Below, piece by piece: positions 43,273-52,548 of a stretch of DNA of 64,000 nucleotides. Numbering within the stretch: position 1 is the stretch's first letter; each line of letters starts with the position of its first letter. The stretch comes from Klebsiella huaxiensis (GTDB lineage: Bacteria > Pseudomonadota > Gammaproteobacteria > Enterobacterales > Enterobacteriaceae): NCBI RefSeq assembly GCF_003261575.2, contig NZ_CP036175.1, positions 1 through 64,000 on the forward strand. Reading direction: 5' to 3'. Both the position numbers and the translations under genes were made by a program. The notes below the pieces were generated by a model that did not search any database, was not told the DNA's origin, and was given only the letters and a program-made list of their open reading frames with translations.

Positions 43273-44175
43273 ATGACTATCGACCTGAGCAAACTGCTGA
43301 CCGAGCGTCGCAACGCCAATAGCGCCAATATTGATACCCTCTCCACCGAAGAGATGCTGACGGTGATTAACCAGGAAGACCTGCAGGTGGCTCACGCTAT
43401 CACCCCTTATCTGGCACAGATTGCCCAGGTGGTGGATAAAGTCGCGGCGGCGCTGCAGGCGGGAGGACGGCTGATTTACATTGGCGCTGGCACATCTGGT
43501 CGTCTGGGGATCCTTGATGCCAGCGAATGTCCGCCGACCTTCGGCACTCGCCCGGAGCAGGTGGTGGGCATTATCGCTGGCGGCCATAAAGCGATTCTGA
43601 GCGCCGTGGAGAACGTCGAAGATAACAAAGCGCAAGGCGCGATGGACCTGCAGAACCTTAACTTTAGCAGCCGCGATGTACTGGTCGGCCTGGCCGCCAG
43701 CGGGCGCACCCCGTACGTGATTGGCGCGATGGAATATGCCCGCAGCCAGAGCGCTTTTGTCGCTATCGTTAGCTGCAACCCACATGGAGAAATGGCTCAA
43801 CTGGCTGATGTTGCCATTACGCCGGTGGTCGGCCCGGAAGTCGTCACCGGTTCAAGCCGTCTGAAGGCCGGTACCGCGCAGAAGCTGGTACTGAATATGA
43901 TTTCCACCGGGGCAATGATCCGCATCGGCAAGGTCTACAGCAACCTGATGGTGGACGTTGAAGCGACCAACGCCAAGCTTATTGAGCGCCAGGTTTCTAT
44001 CGTCATGGAGGCCACCGAATGTGACCGCGCGACGGCGCAAAACGCGCTGGATGCCAGTGGTCGCCACTGCAAAACGGCGATTGTGATGGTGCTGGCTGAT
44101 TTAAGCGCCGCAGAAGCCCAGGCGCTGCTGGCAAAAAATAATGGCTATATCCGCAAGGCGTTGAGCCACTCCTGA
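43273..44175 (+). CDS. murQ: N-acetylmuramic acid 6-phosphate etherase
   Basis: Cleaves the lactyl ether of MurNAc-6-P to give GlcNAc-6-P and D-lactate during peptidoglycan recycling. 300 residues; SIS domain with GAGTSGRLGILDASECPPTFG (catalytic Glu in the ASECP segment) and GLAASGRTPYVIGAM. The ATG at 43273 fits Shine-Dalgarno gagg and the family start; a GTG six codons upstream is less likely. murP follows after 25 bases. murR is missing from the usual divergent position. Confidence 0.96.
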   Translation: MTIDLSKLLTERRNANSANIDTLSTEEMLTVINQEDLQVAHAITPYLAQIAQVVDKVAAALQAGGRLIYIGAGTSGRLGILDASECPPTFGTRPEQVVGIIAGGHKAILSAVENVEDNKAQGAMDLQNLNFSSRDVLVGLAASGRTPYVIGAMEYARSQSAFVAIVSCNPHGEMAQLADVAITPVVGPEVVTGSSRLKAGTAQKLVLNMISTGAMIRIGKVYSNLMVDVEATNAKLIERQVSIVMEATECDRATAQNALDASGRHCKTAIVMVLADLSAAEAQALLAKNNGYIRKALSHS

Positions 44176-44200
44176 CCGCTGACTAACAAGGTAATCTGCA

Positions 44201-45634
44201 ATGGCAAAAATAAATAAAGAGATGATAGCGCGGATCCTTCACCATGTTGGCGGGGCTGGAAATGTCGCGCAGGCGGGCAACTGTATGACCCGGCTGCGCC
44301 TGACCCTGCGCGATGAGTCGCGGGCCGATAGCGCCGCTATCCGCCAGATTGAAGGCGTGATGGGGGTTATTGTCAGCGATGAGCAGTTCCAGGTCGTCCT
44401 TGGGCCCGGCAAGGCGCAAACCGCGGCGGAAATGATGAACGCGTTACTGGAAGACGCCCCAGCGGATGCGCCATCGCTGGCCGATGTCGCCGCCGAGAAG
44501 AAACAGGCGCTGAAGAGTAAGCAAACCAGTGGTGTACAGAAGTTTCTCGCCAAATTCGCCACCATTTTTACTCCGCTAATCCCCGGCTTTATTGCCGTCG
44601 GCCTGCTGCTGGGGTTTGCGACCCTGGCGGAGCAGATATTTGTGCTGGAAAACGCCCATCCGAACGCCACGGTGGTGGCGCTGATCGGCTATATGAAGGT
44701 GTTCAGCAAGGGGATGTTTACTTTTCTGAGCATCCTGATCGGCTATAACGCCCAGAAGGCGTTCGGCGGTTCCGGAGTCAACGGAGCCATCATCGCTGCG
44801 CTGTTTGTTCTCGGCTATAACCCCGAGGCGACCAGCGGATTCTATTCCGGGATCACCACCTTCTTCGGCCACGGTATCGATCCGCGTGGCAATATTATCG
44901 GCGTGCTGATCGCCTCGATTATTGGCGCATGGGTGGAAAGACAAGTGCGCCGGGTGATGCCCGCAAACCTCGATATGATCCTCACCTCAGCCGTAACGCT
45001 GCTGATTATGGGCGCGGTAACCTTTATCGTGATTATGCCGATCGGCGGCTGGCTGTTTACCGGAATGTCGTGGTTGTTTCTGCACCTTAACGGCAACCCG
45101 TTCGGCTCTGCGGTGCTGGCCGGTCTGTTCCTGCTGGCGGTGATGTTCGGCGTGCATCAGGGCTTTGTGCCGGTCTATTTCGCCCTGGTGGATGCGCAAG
45201 GATTTAACTCGCTGTTCCCGATTCTGGCGATGGCCGGAGCCGGGCAGGTGGGTGCAGCGCTGGCGCTGTTCTGGCGGGCGAAGCACGACTCTCTGCTGCG
45301 TACTCAGATTAAAGGGGCGATTATTCCTGGCTTCCTCGGTATCGGTGAACCGCTGATTTACGGTGTGACGCTACCGCGTATGAAGCCGTTTATCACCGCC
45401 TGCCTTGGCGGTGCCTGCGGCGGTTTCTTCCTCGGCCTGATTGCATGGCTGGGCCTGCCGGTTGGCCTCAATACGGTGTTTGGCCCCTCCGGGCTGGTGG
45501 CGCTGCCGCTGATGACCTCCGGCAGCGGAATTTACGCCGGAATGGCGGTATATGCTGCCGGGTTGGCGGTCTCTTATCTTTGTGGATTCGCCCTGACCTG
45601 GCTGTTTGGCAGTAAAAACGTCGATTTGAGCTAA
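44201..45634 (+). CDS. murP: MurNAc-specific PTS permease EIIBC
   Basis: 477 residues (474 in E. coli). EIIB domain first, with phosphocysteine in QAGNCMTRLRLTLRD, then EIIC with about 10 membrane segments and GIGEPLIYGVTLPRMKPF. Imports N-acetylmuramate as the 6-phosphate, substrate for MurQ. It has no EIIA and uses Crr. Confidence 0.96.
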   Translation: MAKINKEMIARILHHVGGAGNVAQAGNCMTRLRLTLRDESRADSAAIRQIEGVMGVIVSDEQFQVVLGPGKAQTAAEMMNALLEDAPADAPSLADVAAEKKQALKSKQTSGVQKFLAKFATIFTPLIPGFIAVGLLLGFATLAEQIFVLENAHPNATVVALIGYMKVFSKGMFTFLSILIGYNAQKAFGGSGVNGAIIAALFVLGYNPEATSGFYSGITTFFGHGIDPRGNIIGVLIASIIGAWVERQVRRVMPANLDMILTSAVTLLIMGAVTFIVIMPIGGWLFTGMSWLFLHLNGNPFGSAVLAGLFLLAVMFGVHQGFVPVYFALVDAQGFNSLFPILAMAGAGQVGAALALFWRAKHDSLLRTQIKGAIIPGFLGIGEPLIYGVTLPRMKPFITACLGGACGGFFLGLIAWLGLPVGLNTVFGPSGLVALPLMTSGSGIYAGMAVYAAGLAVSYLCGFALTWLFGSKNVDLS

Positions 45635-45668
45635 GATGAAGGTCTGATGCGCAAGTATCGAACGACAT

Positions 45669-45760
45669 TTAACCCGTCTGATGGCGGGTTAAATTTGCTG
45701 ACAGAGTGTATCCCGTAACCATTGCACGGTGGCGCTGCGCTTACCGGGCCTACACGTTCC
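45669..45760. repeat. Terminator hairpin and REP unit after murP
   Basis: taacccg / cgggtta arms (45670-45676, 45685-45691) make a hairpin 35 bases after murP with only aaattt behind. A REP-like unit, ggcgctgcgcttaccgggcc, follows at 45732-45751. Confidence 0.55.
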
Positions 45761-45892
45761 CTGTGGTTTATTAACGCTGCAAACCCGGCTTTTAACCAGC
45801 ACACCAAATGGCCTACTACCATTTCCTGCCCCGCCGCGCGGACGCGCATCATGTTATGATGCCGCTTTTGCGATATTTCACTTGAGGGAAAG

Positions 45893-46795
45893 ATGGGCTC
45901 CAGCAAAAAAGGGATGCTGAACGTACTAATAGCCGCCGTGCTGTGGGGCAGTTCCGGCGTCTGTGCGCAATATATTATGCAGCAAAGTCAGATGTCATCG
46001 CCGTTTCTGACCATGACGCGCCTGCTGTTCGCGGGTCTGATTCTTCTGATGCTCTCGTTCGTTCATGGCGACAAAATATTTCGCGTTCTGCAAAACCGAA
46101 AAGACGCCGTTAGCCTGCTGATCTTCTCGCTGTTCGGCGCGCTCACCGTGCAGTACACCTTCCTGATGACTATCGAGAAATCCAACGCCGCTACCGCGAC
46201 GGTGCTGCAGTTCCTGTCGCCGACGATTATTGTCGCCTGGTTTGCCATCGCCCGTAAAACGCGCCCCAGTCCGCTGGTGCTGGCGGCTATCGGCACCTCG
46301 CTGGCGGGCACTTTCCTGCTGGTCACCCACGGCAACCCGACGACGCTGTCGATTTCCCCCGCAGCGCTGTTCTGGGGGATTGCTTCAGCGTTTGCCGCCG
46401 CCTTCTACACCACTTATCCTTCAACGCTGATTGCCCGCTACGGCACGCTGCCGATCGTCGGCTGGAGCATGCTGCTCGGCGGTGCCATGCTGCTGCCGTT
46501 CTACGCCGGACAGGGCAACCATTTTGTGGTTAACGGTAGTCTGCTGCTGGCCTTTTTCTACCTGGTGGTTATCGGCACATCGCTGACCTTTAGCCTCTAC
46601 CTGAACGGCGCGCAGAAGATTGGCGGCGCAAAGGCGGGAATTCTCAGCTGCGCGGAACCGCTGAGCAGCGCCCTGCTTTCTCTACTGCTGCTCGGCATCA
46701 CCTTTACTCTGCCGGACTGGCTGGGCACGCTGTTGATTCTCTCGTCGGTCGTGCTGATCGCCATGGATTCGCGGCGTAGGGTTAAAACGGCCTGA
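45893..46795 (+). CDS. yicL: EamA/DMT-family transporter YicL
   Basis: 300 residues, near-identical to E. coli YicL in MLNVLIAAVLWGSSGVCAQY and later segments. Ten membrane segments in two EamA repeats (GWSMLLGGAMLLPFYAGQG between). DMT family exporters act on metabolites or amino acids; the substrate is unknown. Shine-Dalgarno gaggga precedes the ATG. Followed by a hairpin. Confidence 0.95.
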   Translation: MGSSKKGMLNVLIAAVLWGSSGVCAQYIMQQSQMSSPFLTMTRLLFAGLILLMLSFVHGDKIFRVLQNRKDAVSLLIFSLFGALTVQYTFLMTIEKSNAATATVLQFLSPTIIVAWFAIARKTRPSPLVLAAIGTSLAGTFLLVTHGNPTTLSISPAALFWGIASAFAAAFYTTYPSTLIARYGTLPIVGWSMLLGGAMLLPFYAGQGNHFVVNGSLLLAFFYLVVIGTSLTFSLYLNGAQKIGGAKAGILSCAEPLSSALLSLLLLGITFTLPDWLGTLLILSSVVLIAMDSRRRVKTA

Positions 46796-46810
46796 TGATT
46801 ATCTGGCTGT

Positions 46811-46840
46811 AGATGCTGCGACCTGAGTTTGCAGCATCTT
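46811..46840 (+). terminator. Terminator-like hairpin after yicL
   Basis: Perfect 9-base arms agatgctgc / gcagcatct with an 11-base loop, 15 bases after the yicL stop. A short ttcat follows. Confidence 0.6.
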
Positions 46841-47352
46841 CATATCATCATCTGATAGCTGACAAACAACCCTTACCAGCTCGTGCTCGAACCCCTGCTC
46901 CAGAAATAATCAGGCAATACGTAATGCTTCTTCTTGTCTCCCTTCCTGCCGCAATCTTTCTGCAATCGTCATCAGTTTCGCCTTATGTTGAGGAACGCGT
47001 TGTGCAGCCTCGTGAAGAAATTCAGTAAAACGAGGCGCTCGCCGCACTGCAGCATGTAATTAAACAGCGCTTTCATCTGGCTGTTATTAGCGCAACCTTT
47101 AACCAACAGCTCGGCTAATCGTTCCACCAGCCCAAGTAAATCGCGATGGCGGATATGCTTTTGGATCAGTTCCAGCAGCGCTACGTGCCGGTGCTGCATG
47201 ATTTCGTCATCCGGCACTACGGTAGTTGCATCGGCAAACTCATCCAGCCAGCACGTCGGAATAGCTGGCGCGTAAATACGCCGCGCACCTGCGCATAAAC
47301 GACTTTGCTTGCCGGTTCGAGAGATAACGCTCGGGAGCTGAAACCGATGCAT
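46815..47352 (-). pseudogene. Decayed Rpn-family nuclease/transposase gene
   Basis: On the minus strand the reading frame from 47352 contains WLDEFADATTVVPDDEIMQH, then RHVALLELIQKHIRHRDLLG and MKALFNYMLQCGE, typical of the C-terminal half of Rpn recombination-promoting nucleases (YhgA-like). Near 47030 it shifts frame: RFTEFLHEAAQRVPQHKAKL, then LMTIAERLRQEGRQEEALRI continue in another frame to a TGA at about 46910, after which LFLEQGFEHELV follows. The N-terminal nuclease half is missing. So it is truncated, frameshifted and stopped. Confidence 0.8.
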
Positions 47353-47436
47353 TTTTGCGGAAACCTGGGCGCAAAATTGATACCCAGGGAATGCGTCTAT
47401 AGTTAGAGGAACGCTTTAATAAAAATAAGGATATCC

Positions 47437-47733
47437 ATGATGAAAAGAATAAGTATTGCGCTGTCGTTGGCTACCTGGCTGGCGCTACCTGCCGTAGCAA
47501 CAGCCGCACCGCTCTCCGGACTGAAGTTTGAGCAACAAAAGCAGCAGATAGTGAAGGATGTGAGGAAAAACTGCCCTGCCAGCAGCGGCATGGCGGATAC
47601 GATATTTGCCAATCGCGTGCTGGAGTCACCAGAAAATAAAGTCGCTGTGCAAAGCGCAGCGCGAGCGTTGGATAAAAACAACGATGCCGCCTATCAGAAA
47701 GCGATTAGCGGCATTCAGTGCCCGACGCAGTAG
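47437..47733 (+). CDS. yicS: Small secreted protein of the YicS type
   Basis: 98 residues with a clear signal peptide (MMKRISIALSLATWLALPAV, cleavage near ATA-AP). The mature part holds two Cys (NCPASSG and IQCPTQ) that could form a disulfide. Sequence and position next to yicL fit E. coli YicS, though similarity is modest, so the symbol is provisional. Convergent with the LacI gene. Function unknown. Confidence 0.7.
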   Translation: MMKRISIALSLATWLALPAVATAAPLSGLKFEQQKQQIVKDVRKNCPASSGMADTIFANRVLESPENKVAVQSAARALDKNNDAAYQKAISGIQCPTQ

Positions 47734-47759
47734 CGCCCGCGGCAAAGCGTTTCGTGTAA

Positions 47760-48701
47760 TTAGCGGTTCGGAATAATCAAATCTCCGCGTAGCGGGCTGC
47801 TGCCGAGCATTTGCGTCTTTTCGGTCAGCCAGTTGACTATCCGGCTGGCCATGGCGTCCATTGAATATTCAATCGCCGGAATCGTCGGAATACCGGGCAG
47901 CTGTAACGAGCCCGCAAGGCTGAACACCATCACTTTTTCCGGCACCGCACGATTGAATGCCTGGAGCTGCGGGACCACCAGCTGCGCCTGCTGCTCGTTT
48001 GCCACCAGCAAGGCGTTGAAATTCAGCGTGGTTGCGTTGTTTACCAACTCCTGCACCGCCACGGAAGGCGAATGGCTGTCGAGAAAGATCAGGTTGCGAT
48101 TAAACGGCAGGAAACTCTTTTCCAGAGCGTGCTTGTAGCCAAGCAGCACCTGATCGGCAAAACCGCTGCCCTGCGGATGGATCAGCGCAATCTGTCGCCG
48201 CCCCTGACTTATCAAATAGTTACAGGCTGTTTCCGCCGCAAAGGCATGGTCAAAATGAATGCTGTTCACACCTTCGCTTTCCAGGCAGTCAATCAGCACC
48301 ACGTCAGGCCGGTCGATATTTAGCGGAAACCGTGCGCCAATAATCAATACATCATCGCAAAGGCCGCAGGTCAGCTCTTCCAGTGAATGCATCACCCTGC
48401 CACGGGAATTTGCGAAACGCAGCAGCAGATGTTTCTGGTGCTGGCTGAGCTGTTTTTCCAGGGCATAGAGGTAGCTAGTGGTTTGATTAATATTGTCCTG
48501 AGCGCAAATCACGCCAATGCAGCCGGTGGTTTGACTAAGCAAAGATTGCGCAATCATATTTGGCCGATAGTTAAGTTCTTCCGCCGCTTGTAACACCGCC
48601 TGTCGGCTGGCTTCCTTCACCCCGCGCGAACCGCTCAATACCCGAGAGACAGTGGCTTTCGATACCCCAGCTAAGCGTGATACATCATTGATTGTAGACA
48701 T
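47760..48701 (-). CDS. LacI-family repressor of the adjacent PTS operon
   Basis: 313 residues. N-terminal LacI HTH (STINDVSRLAGVSKATVSRV, hinge RPNMIAQSL), followed by the periplasmic-binding-like core. Second ATG (48701) is favoured by the Shine-Dalgarno aggggaa. Divergent from the PTS genes with GGAAACC operators between, so it most likely represses them and itself. AscG-like in type; inducer unknown. Confidence 0.88.
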   Translation of the reverse strand: MSTINDVSRLAGVSKATVSRVLSGSRGVKEASRQAVLQAAEELNYRPNMIAQSLLSQTTGCIGVICAQDNINQTTSYLYALEKQLSQHQKHLLLRFANSRGRVMHSLEELTCGLCDDVLIIGARFPLNIDRPDVVLIDCLESEGVNSIHFDHAFAAETACNYLISQGRRQIALIHPQGSGFADQVLLGYKHALEKSFLPFNRNLIFLDSHSPSVAVQELVNNATTLNFNALLVANEQQAQLVVPQLQAFNRAVPEKVMVFSLAGSLQLPGIPTIPAIEYSMDAMASRIVNWLTEKTQMLGSSPLRGDLIIPNR

Positions 48702-48800
48702 CATTTTCCCCTGACAGGGCCAGTCCGATCCCTGCAAATCCCTGGACCTGAATCGCTTCAATAATAACCAGGTGCAGTATATCTGTTTCCGTTTTTATTT

Positions 48801-48940
48801 GGAAACCGATTCTCCGTTTCATGGAAGAACGTAGCAAAAACCACAGGAATATGTGAGCCAAATCTAATTAATCAGCCCTATGGCTGACAGATCTTGACGG
48901 TTATCACAGTTCTGTTTTTTATAAATGGAAACCGGTTTCC
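48801..48940. promoter_or_regulatory. LacI-type operators and promoter between regulator and PTS operon
   Basis: A perfect 14-base palindrome GGAAACCGGTTTCC at 48927-48940 and an imperfect copy ggaaaccgattctccgtttc at 48801-48820, typical of LacI/GalR-family operators. A -35 TTGACG (48894-48899) is followed after 18 bases by a -10-like TTTATA (48918-48923), so the perfect operator sits at the transcription start. The region has no gene. Confidence 0.75.
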
Positions 48941-48995
48941 GTCTGATATCAAATCATCCACGCAATAACTTTTTACATTTTGAGGATGGTCGTCG

Positions 48996-49310
48996 ATGTA
49001 CAAGATTATGCTGTGCTGCTCTGCCGGGATGTCCACCAGTATGCTGGTCAGAAAGATGGTCGATGTCGCAAAGGAACGTAACCTGCCGGTGCAGATTGAT
49101 GCTTATGGTGTTTCCGAATTTGACATGCAGTTTCCACAGTACCAGGTGGTGCTTCTTGGCCCCCAGGTGAAATACATGCTGAAAACTTTATCTGAGAAAG
49201 CCGCTTCCCTGAATATTCCAGTCCAGCCAATTAACACCATGGATTACGGAATGCAGCGGGGAGATAACGTCCTGGATTATGCTCTGTCGCTGATAGAAGC
49301 GGCGCATTAA
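48996..49310 (+). CDS. PTS EIIB, cellobiose/lactose type
   Basis: 104 residues with the phosphocysteine loop at the N-terminus, LCCSAGMSTSMLV (Cys8 is the likely phosphorylation site). Length and fold as CelA/ChbB. First gene of the EIIB-EIIC-EIIA-porin operon; EIIC starts 11 bases after. Sugar likely a beta-glucoside or chito-type disaccharide, by family only. Confidence 0.9.
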   Translation: MYKIMLCCSAGMSTSMLVRKMVDVAKERNLPVQIDAYGVSEFDMQFPQYQVVLLGPQVKYMLKTLSEKAASLNIPVQPINTMDYGMQRGDNVLDYALSLIEAAH

Positions 49311-49321
49311 GAGGTGTGCAA

Positions 49322-50644
49322 ATGAGTTCTCTGTATCAGTCCATGATTGCCGTGATCGAGCAATCAATTACACCGCTGGCAGGACGCCTTGGGCAGCAGA
49401 AATACGTTATCGCTATTCGCGATGGCTTCACTGCCGCATTGCCGTTTATGATCATCGGCTCATTCATGCTGGTATTTATCTTTCCTCCTTTTTCACCGGA
49501 TACCACTAACGGTTTCGCCCGCGGCTGGCTGGATTTCTCTCAGCAATATCGCGAGCAGCTGATGCTACCGTTTAACCTTAGCATGGGGGTGATGACGTTC
49601 TTTATCTCTGTAGGTATTGGCGCCAGCCTGGGACGCCAGTTCCAGCTCGACCCGGTGATGTCCGGTCTGCTGGCGTTTATGGCCTTTTTACTGGTTGCCG
49701 CGCCGTATGCTGATGGCAAAATCTCCACCCAGTACCTCTCCGGCCAGGGCATTTTTACCGCCTTGATCACCGCGATTTATTCCACCCGCGTTTACGCCTG
49801 GCTGAAGCAGAACAACATTACGATTCGCCTGCCGAAAGAGGTGCCAACCGGCGTTGCACGCTCGTTTGAAATCCTTATCCCGGTGCTGGTGGTGATCGCA
49901 ACCCTGCATCCGCTGAACCTGTTTATCGAAGCGCAGACCGGTATGATCTTACCGCAGGCAATTATGCACCTGCTGGAGCCGCTGGTTTCCGCCTCTGACT
50001 CACTGCCGGCGATTCTGCTTTCCGTCCTGATGTGCCAGATTTTCTGGTTCGCCGGGATCCACGGTTCGCTGATTGTCACCGGCATTATGAACCCGTTCTG
50101 GATGGCCAATCTGTCGGCAAACCAGGCGGCGCTGGCGGCTGGTGCGGCTCTGCCTCACGTCTATCTGCAAGGTTTCTGGGACCACTACCTGCTAATCGGC
50201 GGCGTCGGTTCTACGCTCCCGCTGGCGTTCCTGCTGCTGCGTAGCCGTGTGGCCCACCTGCGCACCATCGGTAAAATGGGCGTCGTACCCAGCTTCTTTA
50301 ATATCAACGAGCCGATTCTGTTCGGCGCGCCGATTATTATGAACCCGATGATGTTTATCCCGTTTGTCTTTGTGCCGATGATCAATGCCGTGCTGGCTTA
50401 CGGCGCGACGCGTCTCGGCTGGCTGAGCCAGGTCGTTTCCCTGACCCCATGGACAACGCCAGCTCCCATTGGCGCATCGTGGGCTGCCAACTGGACCTTA
50501 AGCCCGGTGGTCATGTGCGTGATTTGTATGGTGATGTCGGCGGTTATCTATCTGCCGTTCCTGCGCGCTTATGAACGCTCCTTAATGAAAACTGAAGTTG
50601 AAAAAGCAAAAAACGCAACACCGGTTGCTGAAACCGTCAGCTAA
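49322..50644 (+). CDS. PTS EIIC, cellobiose/lactose type
   Basis: 440-residue membrane permease with about ten segments. Family motifs: FWFAGIHGSLIVTGIMNPFW and INEPILFGAPIIMNPMMFIP, the substrate-site regions of ChbC-type EIIC. The ATG at 49322 has a Shine-Dalgarno aagagg; a GTG two codons before is in frame. Works with the flanking EIIB and EIIA. Confidence 0.92.
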   Translation: MSSLYQSMIAVIEQSITPLAGRLGQQKYVIAIRDGFTAALPFMIIGSFMLVFIFPPFSPDTTNGFARGWLDFSQQYREQLMLPFNLSMGVMTFFISVGIGASLGRQFQLDPVMSGLLAFMAFLLVAAPYADGKISTQYLSGQGIFTALITAIYSTRVYAWLKQNNITIRLPKEVPTGVARSFEILIPVLVVIATLHPLNLFIEAQTGMILPQAIMHLLEPLVSASDSLPAILLSVLMCQIFWFAGIHGSLIVTGIMNPFWMANLSANQAALAAGAALPHVYLQGFWDHYLLIGGVGSTLPLAFLLLRSRVAHLRTIGKMGVVPSFFNINEPILFGAPIIMNPMMFIPFVFVPMINAVLAYGATRLGWLSQVVSLTPWTTPAPIGASWAANWTLSPVVMCVICMVMSAVIYLPFLRAYERSLMKTEVEKAKNATPVAETVS

Positions 50645-50748
50645 TAATTAAACGAATATATTTTTAATATATGACAGCGTAAATAATACAGGAAAAGGAC
50701 TTTCACCACATTATTTAAATAATAAAGTTAATGATCTCAGGACATAAC

Positions 50749-51051
50749 ATGATTGAATTAGAGGATGCGGTAATGGAAATTATCGTCAACGCGGGACAGT
50801 CACGCTCATTATGTTTTGAAGCGCTTCATTGTGCCCGTACCGGTAATATAGATGAAGCGCGGTTGCTCCTTAATGAGGCCGATGGTTATGCCCGCAGGGC
50901 GCATCAGATGCAGACCCAGCTTATCGAGCAGGATGCGGGCGAAGCGCGCCAGCCGATGACGCTGATTATGGTGCATGCCCAGGATCATCTGATGAATTCT
51001 CTGCTGGCTCGTGAATTTTCAGAAGAGATTATTCATCTGTATCAACGTTAA
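50749..51051 (+). CDS. PTS EIIA, cellobiose/lactose type
   Basis: 100-residue helical EIIA: MIELEDAVMEIIVNAGQSRS start, phospho-His in MVHAQDHLMNSLL. Family trimers carry one phospho-His each. The ATG at 50749 follows Shine-Dalgarno caggac; a longer start at 50731 is in frame. Third gene of the operon, 104 bases after EIIC. Confidence 0.9.
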   Translation: MIELEDAVMEIIVNAGQSRSLCFEALHCARTGNIDEARLLLNEADGYARRAHQMQTQLIEQDAGEARQPMTLIMVHAQDHLMNSLLAREFSEEIIHLYQR

Positions 51052-51147
51052 TATATAACTCAGTCGTACCCTATATTAAGTAAAACCAGCTTATCCTGGC
51101 GGGATAGCTATTATCTGAATATATGAATTATTAAAAGCGAGATAATT

Positions 51148-52533
51148 ATGAAAACTGTAAAAATGCTGCCATTAGCCATGGCGGTCGTCGCCGCGCTGTG
51201 CCCAATTTCCGTATTAGCACAAGATTTTACTCAGGAACAAATTGACGCCATTGTGGCTAAAGCCGTCGATAAAGCGCTGGCTGACCGTCAGGCTAAAATG
51301 GACGCTGCAGCCGCGAAAAAGGTGGATCTGGAGACCAACCCACAAACCGCCGTGCAATCGCCGGACATGGCGGTGCCGTTCGGCCTGAAGTTCAGCGGCT
51401 ACGCGCGCTACGGTGCACACTTCCAGACCGGCGATCAGAAATACGTCGGCGTGGACGGCTCCTATAACGGCGCCTCAGCGATTGGTCGTCTTGGCAACGA
51501 AGGCAACGGCGGCGAGTTCCAGTTAACCAAGGCCTTTAAGAGCAGCAAGGGCGCTATCTGGGATATCAACGTCATGTTCGATCACTGGAGTGACGAAGTT
51601 AACCTGAAAAAAGCCTACGTTGGCGTCACCAACGTGCTGGAGTCCAACCCTAACGCCTATATCTGGGCGGGTCGTGATTTCCACCAGCGTCCGCAACAGG
51701 GGATCAACGACTACTTCTGGATGAACCACGACGGTCAGGGCGCCGGGGTGAAAAACTTCGATATCGGCGGCGTACAGTTCGACGTAGCGGCGGTATCGCA
51801 GGTGAAATCCTGTAGCCCGGAAGTGATGGCCGATGAGTCCAACCCATCACGCATCACCTGTACCGGTAACTCCGACACTGGCGATAACGGTCACTATGCG
51901 CTGACCACCAAAACCCATAACATCAAAGCCGGCCCGATCGATGTTGAGGTTTATGCCAACTACGGTTTTGATTCCAAAGCGGTGGATAACGACGAGCAGC
52001 TCGATGCGTGGCAGGGCGGCCTGCTATTAAGCCATACCAATAGCGACGACAGCGGCGTGAACAAGGTTATCCTGCGCTACTCCGATAACTCGGATAACAG
52101 CGTTTACAACAAAACGGACGGGTTGACCGCTATCTACGCCAGCTTCGAAGGCAACTATAAGTTTACCCAGCAGGCGCAGATCGAATATCTGTTGGCCTTC
52201 CACGACTATGACAACAGTAAAGACAATACCGACAACCGTAAAAACTACGGTGCGATTGTCCGTCCAATGTACTTCTGGAACGATGTGCATTCGACCTGGC
52301 TGGAAGCAGGCTACCAGCGTGTTGATTACGATCAGGGCGGAGACAACCATGGATGGAAGCTGACGCTGTCGCAGAACATTGCGATCGGTATGGGGCCAGA
52401 GTTCCGCCCAATGCTGCGCTTCTACGTAACCGGAGGCCAGGTAGATAACAAGCGTACCGCGAAAGTTAACGGTACCAAAGACGAACAGTTGGATTCACTT
52501 AACCTCGGCGGCATGTTTGAAGCGTGGTTCTAA
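51148..52533 (+). CDS. LamB-family sugar porin
   Basis: 461 residues with signal peptide (cleavage after ISVLA, before QDFTQEQID). A helical N-terminal stretch (about 25-60) resembles ScrY; then LamB-type 18-strand barrel: FSGYARYGAHFQTG, KKAYVGVTNVL, and terminal Phe (MFEAWF) for barrel assembly. It passes disaccharides or longer glycans through the outer membrane. Last gene of the PTS operon, 96 bases after EIIA. Confidence 0.9.
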   Translation: MKTVKMLPLAMAVVAALCPISVLAQDFTQEQIDAIVAKAVDKALADRQAKMDAAAAKKVDLETNPQTAVQSPDMAVPFGLKFSGYARYGAHFQTGDQKYVGVDGSYNGASAIGRLGNEGNGGEFQLTKAFKSSKGAIWDINVMFDHWSDEVNLKKAYVGVTNVLESNPNAYIWAGRDFHQRPQQGINDYFWMNHDGQGAGVKNFDIGGVQFDVAAVSQVKSCSPEVMADESNPSRITCTGNSDTGDNGHYALTTKTHNIKAGPIDVEVYANYGFDSKAVDNDEQLDAWQGGLLLSHTNSDDSGVNKVILRYSDNSDNSVYNKTDGLTAIYASFEGNYKFTQQAQIEYLLAFHDYDNSKDNTDNRKNYGAIVRPMYFWNDVHSTWLEAGYQRVDYDQGGDNHGWKLTLSQNIAIGMGPEFRPMLRFYVTGGQVDNKRTAKVNGTKDEQLDSLNLGGMFEAWF

Positions 52534-52548
52534 GCGATTGAAGCAGTC

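Noticed and set aside
46813..47028. 71-codon plus-strand ORF after yicL
   Set aside because: It is antisense to the Rpn-family pseudogene, whose minus-strand frames have clear family sequence.
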